Origin: Dicyema japonicum
Lineage: Eukaryota; Dicyemida; Rhombozoa; Dicyemidae
DNA: 48,821 bases
Assembly (NCBI GenBank): GCA_011109175.1
Contig: RDEW01000060.1
Coordinates: forward strand, 155,933 to 204,753
Reading direction: 5' to 3'
Shown here: positions 31,966-44,345 of the stretch, one piece after another
Numbering within the stretch: the first letter of the stretch is position 1
Layout: each line of letters starts with the position of its first letter
Program-made: the position numbers and the translations under genes
Notes under the pieces: generated by a model
Database searches by the model: none
The model's input: only the letters and a program-made list of their open reading frames with translations
What the model was told of the DNA's origin: nothing

Positions 31966-32403
31966 AATGTCCATATTTTCAAGTTTTTGCTCACCAATTT
32001 GTGAAAATTATGAGGTATTTGTCGTGGGTATCAGACGATGAATCTTTGCTTGTCTTATTCCTCGAGCTGATGTGGTCATAATTAGAAAAATGAGATCAAA
32101 TGTGCTGTTTCTATATGTAAGAGATCAAAATTATTGATCGAATACTATTGATGTCGACGAGAATACTACAGATGCTGAAAATGGAGCTGAATATGGAGAT
32201 GATGCTGAATATGGAGAGATTTATATATATGAATACTATTGATGCTGAATATGGAGAGATTTATATATATGAATACATAAATATTAATTAGAAATTAGCA
32301 TATTCGTTACCTTCACAATTCGAAAGGCATTCAATTTTTTTGTTCAGATTAATGTGGGTTTACTGTATTGACATTAGTGACAAAAATCGCCTTAATGATT
32401 ATC

Positions 32404-32720
32404 ATGTGTGGGATCAAGGGAAGAGCATCGGGCAAAGTGATGTCTCTGAGAGAGCGTGCTAAGATTTACGAGGTTAGTTAGTTTGTGTTACCGTGGTCTT
32501 TTGTATTATTATTGATTAAGACAATGGGACAAAATTTAGAGCCAGGAAAGCAGCAATTTTGTGAAGAATTTAATATTCGACAAATACATGGAAGACCAAA
32601 TGATCCTCGTACACTAAAGATTATTTAACGTTTTAATCAAACAAAACACGAAAACTATCCGAAATGGTAGATAAGGATGAAAAAGTGGCTATTACGATTA
32701 TAACATTTCTGTTTACTCAT
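32404..32720 (+). pseudogene. Possible Tc1/mariner-type HTH fragment
   Basis: MSLRERAKIYE, then after a GT...AG-bounded gap of 48 nt (32473-32520) GKQQFCEEFNIRQIHGRPND, PRTLKII and RFNQT. ER..I-(x)n-F...F-(x)n-P.T...I..RF..T is the pattern of the N-terminal helix-turn-helix in Tc1/mariner-like transposases. The catalytic domain is absent: a shifted frame gives KLSEMVDKDEKVAITII and then hydrophobic sequence. The similarity is by eye and modest. Confidence 0.35.
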
Positions 32721-33006
32721 TTTCTATTCATAAACCTTTTGAAATATATCATAGAATAATAGGAATAAATTTATTAATTTGCGGTCATAAATATTAAATT
32801 AGGTTCAGATAAATCAAGTAATGCTTTTATGACTCAGAGAAAATAGAAGAGTCAAAGAATTGTTCCAAATTAAGTATATAAATATTCCAAGCGGAAATAT
32901 TGACTGTAGCATGACTTAAAATAGTTAATTTAATAAACAATGTTCTTTGAACTTGATAAATTAATTGTTAAATATATTAAATAAGGAAAGAAATGAGAGT
33001 AATCGG

Positions 33007-33290
33007 TTAAATAGCGGGTGCCTTGACTGTGTGGCTATTTCCTATCAGGATGGCGAGCCAGATTCGCCCAAATAACCAGCAGCGCTCACGAGGGTCTTCT
33101 TTTCGTGCAGCAATCCGATTCCCAAGACGACTAAATAATTCCAGCGTCGCAGGCGCAAGGAATCCAGACGTCTCAACGGCGAGTGAAACAAACAAAAAAT
33201 CTTTGAGTAGGACCACGTACTTTTCTCGTTTCATCTTCTCGGCCTTCTCAGAGGCAAAACAGGCTCCAGAGGGCACTCTAGAGTAGGTTG
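33007..33290 (-). pseudogene. RT-element C-terminal nuclease-like fragment, copy D
   Basis: SGACFASEKAEKMKREKYVV, then LFVSLAVETSGFLAPATLEL, SRLGNRIAARKEDPRERCWL and FGRIWLAI. It aligns with the second half of copy B (KAEK..-EKY, ETSG, LGN-x-I, ERCWLF-x-RI). The WD-x-T and cysteine-rich parts are missing. Confidence 0.65.
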
Positions 33291-33299
33291 AAAAAAATT

Positions 33300-36200
33300 A
33301 TAGATTAAATTAGTAGACGATTCAAAGATAGGAAACCACAAACAATTTAACCAGTTTCCCATGCTTAGTGGTGGTCATGTGAGATAATACAAAGTATGAA
33401 ATTGTACTAATTTTATTCAGTCAATTTAAAAGAAGTATTAATGAACGATATTAAATCAAAAACGACATAAAATCAGAAAAGTCTTTAATCTGACTACAAT
33501 TGATATCGAGGAAATCCAATGTAACGTAGATCTTTTAGATGTTTTCACGTGCTTAATAAAAAGTGGTAAAAATACATTAACATCAAAACTATTCTACTGT
33601 TCAAATCAGACTAACCTTACCTCAATAAGCTCGGAAAAAATTTTTAAATTTTCTGCCAAAAATCCAAAATTCGACGATTTGCTTTATTTTACGTTTAAAT
33701 GTCAGTGCTTCCTTGAAAAATAAAATATCTTTGATTGTTTTCACTGTCGTTGAACGAAATAAAATGTTAGAATACCCCGTATTTAGAAGTTTGTATTCTG
33801 CACGGAATAATCAGAATGAAGATCGACTGCAAGCTTGTCTTGATCGTAAAATTTGCTGTTTTCTCTTATTTTTGATTATTGAATGTTATAGAAATTACGC
33901 ACCTCAACCTAATCTGAGTTTAAAACTTATTTATGTGAAATAAGCAACCTAATCACGACTCTATGGAATCAAGATATAAAGTCTAAAAACCAAGTTGTTT
34001 AGTTTAACCAGTTTAGTCTTCCATGTAGAAAATATTCATTAAGTGAGTTGTCCCATCGGGTTTTTTTAATCCGTATTAACTATCACGCAATTTCTGTCAA
34101 TAGTGGAAATTCAATCATAACAAATTCAAATCATACTTTGCCTTATACATATTCTACTATAGTTTGGGTTACTAATCTTTTTCGTGTTCTTTGTCAAAAA
34201 TATATTTTCTTGTATGACAACGAAATAATAAATAATAACTCAGCCCTTCCGTCTAGGAGTAATAATGTTTCCATTTCTCATCTCATTTTCGTAGTTTATT
34301 TAAGAGTAAAGAACAGTTATGGTACTTAATCCAAGACATCCAAAATGTTCTTAATTACTTGTTCTTTTCTTTATGCTTGCACGTGTGTCCCTGACATATA
34401 CTAGTTACACAATGTATATCACTGATGACGATGTTACTCTCCAATCCCAGAACGAATCGTAGATGCGTGGAACTAATAGACAGCAGCGAGATTTGAGATT
34501 TGCTTCAGCACCTACTACACGCGTAATTCGGCATGACAACAAACTCTAATTACGGTTGGTATTCTATAAACTCAAGGGATTTTCAGACATCAAAAACTGT
34601 TGTTGGTAATCAACAAAAATTTGATGGTAATAATAGCATTTTTACTGGAGTAGTAATGTTTATACTAGTAAATTTCCATTAGGTAGTTTCTCCAAGGTTA
34701 GCAGCTTCTGGTAAATAGATAAACACTGAGAAATCTGCAAAATAGATCTTTAGCTTCGGTAGAAGAAATGGCTCTACAGGTTGGGCCTATATTACTCTAT
34801 TTCTGTTGGGATAGTTTGCTATTCCTTGATAGAGTGGTAAGACATTAAATAACTAAAGTAGAACTGACATTGAGAACTTGAATATGTAATAACAACGAAG
34901 CAGTGCAATAGCCTTGGCGGTTTAAACATTGTGATTTTTGTCTCGTAGACATTTGTGAATCCTCGTAGACATGTATTACTGATTCGGTGTCGCTACTGTT
35001 CTTTTAGCTGCGTGCTAGTCCCAGTAAACAATTTAGTTCAAGTCTAACCGGGGGATTTAAAATGTCTATCCAACTGGAAGCATGTGAAATATTTCTAAAG
35101 AACTTAATGCCTTTCCAAAGAATACACTGCCTTGCAACGTCACGACCTTTATGAGTTCCACCTAGATCACCCTCAATTAGAGAAGACATAGCCTATTATG
35201 ACATAATTAACAAGAGAAAATCAAAAGAGTAGGGGAACTTTAAAGATGTCTGAACAAGTGTCCAGTGGAAATATATGCAATCAATTGCAGAAGTCATAGC
35301 AAATGGCAAAGTAGACAAGTCAAACTATGGCGTTCTTAGGAGCAATAATTATAAGAGGTCTGGTTATAGTTTTTTTGTCGTCCACAATGACTTGAATAGC
35401 ACGAGAGTACCAATAAATTAAAAAATATAGAAAATTTAAATTATAAATTTTTAATATTTTAATTATTCATAAAGCATATAATAATTGTATAATTAATATA
35501 TAAAGAATGCACAAAAAATACTAAATATAAGCGAAACATACTAAAATCTTTAAAAACATACTACTTGAAACATACTAAAGGTTTGACGTCGGCAGATGAT
35601 CTTGAGCGATTAACAAAAACGCATTCAGGAGAGAGGGTGGCACAAGCGAGATAATTTTACTAATGTTGGTTTTGCGGTGTGCTAATTAATAATAATAATA
35701 AAATATTTTCTATCAAAATAAGACAATATCATAATTTAATAACGTATATTTGAAATACCATTGTGTATTTATCAAAACTAATTCTACAAAAATACTCAAA
35801 AATTTCTATTAATGTTGGACTTGACGGATTTGCTATTTGAAACATTTATTTAATTTTTGATAACGAGTTATGTTGCTAAGTGATCTTCAAGTAACGTTTG
35901 AATTATATTCCGCGATATCATTTTCCGCATTTTTCCTTTTTAGTGTCCATGGATCCAGCGAGAATATCCGTTCCATACATTTTGTCACTACATACTGGTT
36001 ACGTCATAATTGAAAGATTCATGTTATGAAAATAAACACCTTGTCAGCAACTTAGAATTCCACTTCTATATATACACGTGTCAGGTATGCATGTCTCCTT
36101 GATTTATCAACTGTATTTTATTTATGCTTTCTTCTCAACACCTCCCTTGTCAACAATGTAAAACGGCCTGATCGATTAAATATATTTTAAGTCTATAAAG

Positions 36201-37677
36201 CGGACATGCCTAATCGAATCCGTTTCTGTCATCATTATTAGTAATGATGACAATATCTCAATTTTAACTTCTTGATATGAAAATTATTTCATGAGTTTCG
36301 TAGAGAATGAGGCATTTTGGTCGATTTTTACTAACGCGAAGCTAGACGATGTAAAGGCAACATCCGGGTAGAAGAAAATAGTATTTCAGCTCATTTAACA
36401 TACTTTTGTTCTGAATTGTAACCTCGACTTTTTCCATCGACTGCATGTTCAAATGTTCTCGACAATCCTTTAACTTGATCCTTAAGGTTAATAAACTTGT
36501 TCGACTGTTGGGATATTTTCCATAATTGGGTGCCCCAGTAGAAGGTGATTCTAAAATAGATTGAAATAAAGTTAAGAATATATTAAAGTCCGATACGCAT
36601 GAGTTCCAAAAACATCTAGTTCTTTACTATGTTTCAAATTTTTCTGGCTTAAAAATCTATCAGATTCTTTTATTTTTCCATATACGTAACCTTAGGTTAA
36701 CTACCAGATGAATTGAGAGATTCGGCTATTTGATCTCATTTCTTAGATCCAGCTACGATCTTCATCGAAATTAAAGTAATCATTTATCCACGTTTAAGCA
36801 TTGGAAAATAAAATTAAGATTATTTTATGCTAGAAATTCCAATTCTAAAATTAGAAAAGGCTGTTAAGTAATTGGTAAGACTAAAATATGAGTTCCTGAA
36901 GTATGCTAGCTTCTCAGTGATGTGACGTTTATAGAGCTCCAAGGTTTTCAGACTTTCTTTTAAAAACAAAAGACTTGGAAATCATATCTCAGCAAGATCA
37001 GGAACGACCATGTTCTTCAGAGTTTTCTTAATGGTTAACGATTGTATATATCGAATGCAACAGTGATTAGCTAAGTCGAGAAAATAGTCACTTTATCAGA
37101 CAATAGTTAGCAAATTTATTGCAACATTAATGAGAATCGGAAAAATAAATCATTCCAAGCTAAGGCAGCACTTCCAAAGTGATTGCAAACTGTACCAGGT
37201 AAATCTTTAAAAATTAGCATTTTATCAGGCGACACATATCAAATTGTTGCAACTATATCTAGAAATCATATAATTTTTGGGTTAATTTATCAACACAATT
37301 GGATTTGTGATAAAACAGGTGTTGTTAACTTGTGGACAATTAATAAATTTTGCTACTTCTTTGGTTATTTTTATATTCAAATTTTTCATTAAGCAGTTTT
37401 ACATATTTCAATATATTAAATACGAATATCAACACTATCAAATTGTATTGGGAGACAGAGGCTATGACTATGATTCAGCCTTTATTCATCGGATAGTGAG
37501 TTAACTACGTCAATTCCTAAGAAATGTCACTATATTTTTACTAATCATTTAGTTACTAGAACTAATCCTCGGCAGTTTCCGCTATCTTGTTAAATAACTG
37601 ATTATTTGTTAGAAACAAGAGAAAATTATATAGACGGGGAAAATCATGAAGTATTAAATTGATTTTATTTATTTTAG
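33300..37677. other. No recognised gene
   Basis: Open frames up to 93 codons (for example 34048-34329 plus, 35004-35189 minus, 37183-37392 plus) were read without finding a domain. The frame at 37183 has HNWICDKTGVVNLWTINKF and may belong to an unidentified protein; a GT...AG pair 19 nt apart (GTAAATC...ATTAG, about 37199-37217) lies near its start. Confidence 0.35.
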
Positions 37678-37838
37678 GAAAATCCAGTTTCGAGTTGTTA
37701 TGGAGCCGTTTATACTTTGCTTACGAGCGGCGTTTCCACTATGGACGCTATGGAGACCAACTTGATAAACCATTGTGTTTCACAGTCATCTTGGCTTATG
37801 AGCGTAGCCATACGTCCCTGTTTATTGAGGAAGATTAG
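37678..37838 (+). CDS. Unassigned exon-like open frame
   Basis: A TTTATTTATTTTAG acceptor-like sequence precedes it. The frame reads SSFELLWSRLYFAYERRFHY, then GRYGDQLDKPLCFTVILAYE and SLFIEED-TAG. It is clearly less AT-rich than its surroundings, and two frames are open, so coding is uncertain. I know no matching family. Confidence 0.3.
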
Positions 37839-38344
37839 TGACTTGCTTATTGTTTCGGTTTCTTGAGAAAAGATTTAAAACAAGATGAACAATAAAGACG
37901 TTTTATTTTACCTTTAAAATAACTTAGACTCGGAAATATTATCTCAGCCCGCTCAGGAGTGCAAAGTGAAGACTGTACAAGGAAGAGCATATTTACTTTG
38001 CAGGCCAGAATGAAGACGTAGCTGCAGTCTTTTTAACTTCATAATTTAATTAATAGCCACTAAGACAATTAATACTCACAAAAGTGATTGGTTTTGGTAT
38101 CACTGTCCAAAGACTTCCCCCTTTATTAAGTATTAGAAAATGAGTGAAAACAAAAAAATGGAGTTTTAAATAAAGGAATAACATTTCCTTTGGTCGGATA
38201 TATTCCTCAGTCTTCTCAATAATTCTGAATGGATTTGTTTGTAATAGGTATTTCAATATTAGAATGTACAAAATTACAAATCGAATATTATTTCTCTGAG
38301 TTAAAGACAAACTAATCAATAAATAATTTCTAAATAATTAGGCA

Positions 38345-38470
38345 GTGAAAGAAATGAAGTTTTGAATAAACAATAGAAATTGTTCAAGTATTTTGAAAGA
38401 GTGTTGAAAAAAATAATGATTTCTGTATTTTATCCAACAATAGAGATTATGTGTTGAATAATTTCAAAAA
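38345..38470 (+). repeat. Left flanking repeat of satellite
   Basis: GAAATTGTT...TTTTGAAAGA...AAAATAATG...ACAATAGAGATTATGTGTTG matches, with divergence, 41886-42012 on the other side of the array in the same orientation. The word ATTATGTGTT and its spacing are kept. Confidence 0.5.
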
Positions 38471-38810
38471 TAACAAATATAGGTATTTGAATGTTGAAAC
38501 GAATCCTCTGAAATTATTAATGTGAGAGTTATTATGAAGGGAATTATTTCCAATTTGTTTTTTTTTAAATCAAGTCATTAATCATTTTTTTTTTCTTCAA
38601 AAAAAGCGGGGACTACGGGGTCGAGAGAAACCTAGGATTTCTCGGATGTTGTCTGTCACTCAATGCCTCCATTATTATGCTAAAAGAAGTGAGTGGAAGC
38701 AAAAAATGAATTTAAAAAAACAAAAGATTTCCAAAATCTGACATAATAAACAGTTGCACCAATCAATAAATGGTTATAAACATTCTTCTGAATATAACAG
38801 TATATGTTGG

Positions 38811-41690
38811 AAATTTACACAAATTTCGGAAAATAAGTTTCACGAATAATTCAGGTGGAATCTTCTAATCCGGGATCTGTGGTGATAGAACGGATATATG
38901 TCAGATATTTACACAAATTTCGAAAAATAAGTTTCACGAATAATTCATGTGGAATCTTCTATCCGGGATCTGTGGTGATAGAACGGTATATGTAAGATAT
39001 TTACACAAATTTGAAATGAGTTCACGAATAATTCAGTGGAATCTTCTATCCGGGATCTGTGGTGAAGAACGGATATATGTCAGATATTTACACAAATTTT
39101 TGCAAAAATAAGTTTCACGAATAATTTCATGTGGAATCTTCTATCCGGGATCTGTGGTGATAGAACGGATATATGTCAGATATTTACACAAATTTCTAAA
39201 AATAAGTTTCACGAATAATTCAGGTGGAATCTTCTATCCGGGATCTGTGGTGATAGAACGGATATATGTCAGATATTTACACAAATTTCTAAAAATAAGT
39301 TTCACGAATAAATTCATGTGAATCTTCTATCCGGGATCTGTGGTGATAGAACGGATATATGTCAGATATTTACACAAATTTTTGCAAAAATAAGTTTCCA
39401 CGAATAATTCAGGTGGAATCTCTATCGGGATCTTGATAGATAACGGATATATGTCAGATATTTACACAAATTTTGCCAAAATAAGTTTCACGAATAATTC
39501 AGGTGGAATCTTCTATCCGGGATCTGTGTGATAGAACGGATATATGTCAGATATTTACCACAAATTTTGCAAAATAAGTTTCACGAATAATTCAGTGTGG
39601 AATCTCTATCCGGGATCTGTGGTGATAGTAGAACGGATATATGTCAGATATTTACACAAATTTTGCAAAATAAGTTTCACGAATAATTCAGGTGGAATCT
39701 TCTATCCGGGATCTGTGGTGATAGAACGGATATATGTCAGATATTTACACAAATTTTGCAAAATAAGTTTCACGAATAATTCAGGTGGAATCTTCTATCC
39801 GGGATCTGTGGTGATAGAACGGATATATGTCAGATATTTACACAAATTTTGCAAATAAGTTTCACGAATAATTCAGGTGGAATCTTCTATCCGGGATCTG
39901 TGGTGATAGAACGGATATATGTCAGATATTTACACAAATTTCTAAAAATAAGTTTCACGAATAATTCAGGTGGAATCTTCTATCCGGGATCTGTGGTGAT
40001 AGAACGGATATATGTCAGATATTTACACAAATTTTGCAAAATAAGTTTCACGAATAATTCAGGTGGAATCTTCTATCCGGGATCTGTGGTGATAGAACGG
40101 ATATATGTCAGATATTTACACAAATTTTCAAAATAAGTTTCACGAATAATTCAGGTGGAATCTTCTATCCGGGATCTGTGGTGATAGAACGGATATATGT
40201 AAGATATTTACACAAATTTTGCAAAATGAGTTTCACGAATAATTCAGGTGGAATCTTCTATCCGGGATCTGTGGTGATAGAACGGATATATGTCAGATAT
40301 TTACACAAATTTCGAAAAATAAGTTTCACGAATAATTCAGGTGGAATCTTCTATCCGGGATCTGTGGTGATAGAACGGTATATGTAAGATATTTACACAA
40401 ATTTTGCAAAATGAGTTTCACGAATAATTCAGGTGGAATCTTCTATCCGGGATCTGTGGTGATAGAACGGATATATGTCAGATATTTACACAAATTTTGC
40501 AAAATAAGTTTCACGAATAATTCAGTGGAATCTTCTATCCGGGATCTGTGGTGATAGAACGGATATATGTAGATATTTACACAAATTTTGCAAAATGAGT
40601 TTCACGAATAATTCAGGTGGAATCTTCTATCCGGGATCTGTGGTGATAGAACGGATATATGTCAGATATTTACACAAATTTCTGCAAATAAGTTTCACGA
40701 ATAATTCATGTGGAATCTTCTATCCTGGATCTGTGGTGATAGAACGGTATATGTAAGATATTTACACAAATTTTGCAAAATGAGTTTCACGAATAATTCA
40801 TGTGGAATCTTCTATCCGGGATCTGTGGTGATAGAACGGATATATGTCAGATATTTACACAAATTTCTGAAAATAAGTTTCACGAATAATTCATGTGGAA
40901 TCTTCTATCCGGGATCTGTGGTGATAGAACGGATATATGTCAGATATTTACACAAATTTCGAAAAATAAGTTTCACGAATAATTCAGGTGGAATCTTCTA
41001 TCCGGGATCTTGTGGTGATAGAACGGATATATGTAAGATATTTACACAAATTTTGCAAAATGAGTTTCACGAATAATTCAGGTGGAATCTTCTATCCGGG
41101 ATCTGTGGTGATAGAACGGATATATGTAAGATATTTACACAAATTTTGCAAAAATGAGTTTCACGAATAATTCAGGTGGAATCTTCTATCCGGGATCTGT
41201 GGTGATAGAACGGATATATGTAAGATATTTACACAAATTTTGCAAAAATGAGTTTCACGAATAATTCAGGTGGAATCTTCTATCCGGGATCTGTGGTGAT
41301 AGAACGGATATATGTCAGATATTTACACAAAATTTTAAAATATAAGTTTCACGAATAATTCAGGTGGAATCTTCTATCCGGATCTGTGGTGATAGAACGG
41401 ATATATGTAGATATTTACACAAATTTGCAAAATAGTTTCACGAATAATTCAGGTGGAATCTTCTATCCGGGATCTGTGGTGATAGAACGGATATATGTCA
41501 GATATTTACACAAATTTTGCAAAATAAGTTTCACGAAATAATTCAGGTGGAATCTTCTATCCGGGATCTGTGGTGATAGAACGGATATATGTCAGATATT
41601 TACACAAATTTCGAAAAATAAGTTTCACGAATAATTCATGTGGAATCTTCTATCCGGGATCTGTGGTGATAGAACGATATATGCAGGAAT
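38811..41690 (+). repeat. 93-bp satellite array, about 31 units
   Basis: Unit: TTTCACGAATAATTCAGGTG, GAATCTTCTATCCGGGATCT, GTGGTGATAGAACGGATATA, TGTCAGATATTTACACAAAT, TTTGCAAAATAAG. I count 31 TTTCACG-type unit starts. Each unit contains TTCTATC-(13 nt)-GATAGAA, a 7-bp stem. Variants: CAGGTGG or CATGTGG; GTCAG or GTAAG; and TTCGAAAAA, TTCTAAAAA, TTTGCAAAA before TAAG or TGAG. Since 93 is a multiple of three, one frame stays open for several units, giving repeated YVRYLHKF...VVIERI peptides; frequent 1-nt indels break it, so I regard it as non-coding. Confidence 0.97.
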
Positions 41691-41885
41691 TTACCATTAA
41701 ATTTCTTAGAATAGGAGTTAAAATTTTCGCAAAATCAGGTTTTATATGCGAAATGAGGCTTTATTCCCTGGATGAACAATTGCTGTTGTTACAATAAGTT
41801 CACTTATTCTTAGTTATTTCCCCTCTGCAGTTTCGGATTTGTTCATCTTAAATCCCAACTCATTCATAATTTATTCTAAAGAATT

Positions 41886-42012
41886 CTGTATTGAAAAAAA
41901 TGAAGATTTTTAATTTACAGTGGAAATTGTTATGTTTGTTTTTGAAAGACACCGGTAAAATAAAATAATGTTTTTGATATTTCATTAGACAATAAAGATT
42001 ATGTGTTTAATA
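41886..42012 (+). repeat. Right flanking repeat of satellite
   Basis: A diverged copy of 38345-38470, with AATGAAG, GGAAATTGTT, TTTTTGAAAGA, AAAATAATG and ACAATAAAGATTATGTGTTT in the same order. Confidence 0.5.
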
Positions 42013-42019
42013 ATCGTGA

Positions 42020-43460
42020 AATGAAATGATAATTCTATTTTTGTGTTATTTTTTGATGTTTTGTTTGTTTTGCTTTGAATTGAAGGGATTTGTATGCCAA
42101 ATATTGTTTATATGTTTAATATGATGAGATTTCTATTTGTGGTTCTTATTTTCTGTACGTTATTTATATATTAATTATTACTAGAATATTACGTAGTTTA
42201 TTGCATAATTCATTTTCATAATAATACATACAATATTTTGGCCATGTGGTTAATTGTAGAAAATTATAACTGCTCATGAACATCCCCTCGATAAGGACAT
42301 CTAGCTATATTTTGGACTCTTGACGTTTTGAACAAAGAATGTGTCCTTGTTCAAATCTTTCTAGCTTATTGGAGAATTTTTTGCTGACTATCTAAAATTA
42401 GTCCTTTTTTAGTGGATGAGAAGTCAAATCTCTTCCTGAAATTTCCGAAAATTTTCTCGTTTATTTTCAGCAAATCTCACTCGCAATTAGAGAGGGAATA
42501 ATAATGAGATAACGGCTGTACTCTTATAACATATACAAGCTAATACAAAGAGTCAGTAGTACTCAATGCTTGGGTTCAACATAGTGGGATTCAGTAGTTT
42601 TTATTACTGCTTATATAAAGAAGGAAATAAGATTCATTGTTTATTCGAGTTTTGCATACATTTGTTATCGATGTCTTCAAATAATTTAAAGGAATAAAGA
42701 AATGTTAAATCTATGACATTTTCAGCACGTTGTTTTACGTGGGGCTGACGAATGACTCGAGCCCCCCTCAGTAGAGACCTCAGAGAATTCTATCTTTATA
42801 TATATTATTAAAAGGTAGGACGGACCATTAATGCCGAAAGGCCAGCCAAAAAATAAGTTAAAGTCTTCCAGAATATAAATCCCGTGATATTGGAGTTACT
42901 CATCTATTCTGTGTGTTCACCTCTAATTTTCCAATAAAAACCTAGCATTCATTTTAAATAAATTTATCTAGATTTTATAGAATGCCTCCGTTTGTGGCTA
43001 AGAGTCAAAGGTCAATCAGATTTGCAGTCACGTGTATATAAAAACTATAGCGATTTAAGTAGCATTTTGGAATTCTTGTGAGAGATTTGAATACAAACAA
43101 CTGAAGGTTCAAAGACATGTGTGGACTAGTTCATATCACTGAATGGCTTGAAAAGGAATGAATAGACAAATACACGTGAATTGTAATGAATAAACTTCAA
43201 TTTCAAGACGAGTGGAAAATTTCATGTCTTATACCACATAATACAACACGTGACCACTATCCATGATATGTGTCTTTCTCACACCTAAAGAAAACTAACA
43301 ACTCTATTTAACTGAAGGAAGTCCCAAAAAGTATCAGCTAGGCTGTGAAGTCAATACAGCTCCACATATCGAGTGATTGATATCTTTACGAAAAGACTCC
43401 TGTAAAGGAATGTCTAAAAGCAAGAAAAATTCCTTCAAGTTGGTCGTCTAACCATCAAGT
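42020..43460. other. AT-rich DNA, nothing recognised
   Basis: No long open frame and no motif. Sequence becomes less AT-rich from about 43200 towards the LINE fragments. Confidence 0.4.
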
Positions 43461-43467
43461 ATTTACC

Positions 43468-43640
43468 AAAAATATATGGTTTATTGTCTGGGAATTACTA
43501 AATATCAAAAATATATGGTTTATTGTCTGGGAATTACTAAAATATCAAAAATATATGGTTTATTGTCTGGGAATTACTAAAATATCAAAAATATATGGTT
43601 TATTGTCTGGGAATTACTAAAATATCAAAAATATATGGTC
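43468..43640 (+). repeat. 40-bp minisatellite, about 4.3 copies
   Basis: Unit: AAAAATATATGGTTTATTGT followed by CTGGGAATTACTAAAATATC. Copies are identical except for one A in the first junction. After the last partial unit the sequence passes into AAAAATATATGGTCCAATTG, so the repeat probably grew from the start of that sequence. Confidence 0.92.
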
Positions 43641-43869
43641 CAATTGAGTTGGGATGTTTACGTTTTAAATATTTGATTAAGCGCGATGGATTCATTACCT
43701 CATTGGAAAATACTGTACCATATTGCAAACAAAGCAGTTTATGAAGATCCTAAGGATTTTAATAAATCCAAAAAATATATCCTCTTTATAGGTTCTAACT
43801 TTGTTGATACAGACACATCACGCACGAAGTATTAGAAATCACGATAATAACTTTAAATAATTATTATTA

Positions 43870-44194
43870 TTGAACCAAGACTGGATGTCATATACAAACA
43901 GTTCATCGAGTCTACAATAGGATACGCATGTAATGTCTGGGGATCTAACATTGCAACAACGAATTTGGACCAAAATCTGCAACATTCAAGTGAAAGCAGC
44001 ATACCTACTAAGGAGATCTTTTTCGTGTGGAAATCCTGCTCAGAAACCTTGAAAATATGATAGAGGCGACTGGAACAGTGCCCCTGAGAAGGACTCGAGT
44101 ATGCGGACCACGCCCATATCGGAATTGCGCAGGAGCGCAGTCGAACACTGAGAAAAAACTGCGAAAACTGTTGAGGGAGGCCGGGATCACCTGA
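43870..44194 (+). pseudogene. LINE C-terminal fragment ending Gly-Ile-Thr-stop
   Basis: IYKQFIESTIGYACNVWGSN, then IQVKAAYLLRRSFS after a shift, is the thumb region (compare YGCVTWGTN at 15.6 kb). Then RRTRVCGPRPYRNCAG and KKLRKLLREAGIT-TGA, the TGA being at 44192-44194. PRPYRN and the LLREAGIT end are the counterparts of PRPIRN and LLEAAGIT at 15.3-15.7 kb, so this is the same LINE family in the plus orientation. Confidence 0.6.
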
Positions 44195-44213
44195 ATTTGT
44201 TTATTTTGGATAT

Positions 44214-44345
44214 TATTTTATTTATTAACCCCGAAAAGAGAACACCGAGAAAGGAGTAAACCAACTAATTAAATGATCCCGGTACGCCTCAACAGGATCG
44301 AGAGGTTTGGATATGACGGTGGTTTTCTGGTTCAATAATAATAAT
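44214..44345 (-). pseudogene. LINE 3' end and hairpin, tail-to-tail with 43870-44194
   Basis: On the minus strand: PPSYPNLSILLRRTGII-TAA (stop inside CGGGATCATTTAATTAG), then loop with GTTTACTCCTTTCTCGG and the tail GGGGTTAATAAATAAAATAA. It is a short copy of the same family as its neighbour. Because the two face each other, CTGTTGAGG...GGGATCA (44169-44188) and its reverse complement (44274-44296) form an inverted repeat. Confidence 0.65.

Larger units (their letters stand above)
29420..32115. repeat. Right arm of 2.7 kb inverted repeat
   Basis: It is the reverse complement of 8647-11378 with scattered single-base changes and small indels. The edges are GTGTGAACTGCC at 29421 and GTGCTGTTTCTAT near 32102. 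It holds the intact-looking TPX2-like exons, a hairpin stub and a short open frame. Flanks outside the arms are unrelated. Confidence 0.95.

Noticed and set aside
31835-32041. 68-codon frame MLRSEIAGMMNSFP in the right arm as a gene
   Set aside because: It overlaps another open frame, has no known domain, and the left-arm copy lies in the duplicated N region, so it cannot be compared reliably.
38811-41690. Hammerhead ribozyme in the satellite unit
   Set aside because: I looked for the CTGATGA and GAAA core on both strands of the consensus and did not find it.
39544-41797. Long plus-strand repeated peptide (YVRYLHKF...VVIERI) across the satellite
   Set aside because: The frame is open only because the unit is 93 bp. 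Frequent 1-nt indels, no start context and no homology make a protein unlikely.
44008-44190. Minus-strand 60-codon frame in the LINE end
   Set aside because: Antisense to the PRPYRN...LLREAGIT segment; shadow frame.
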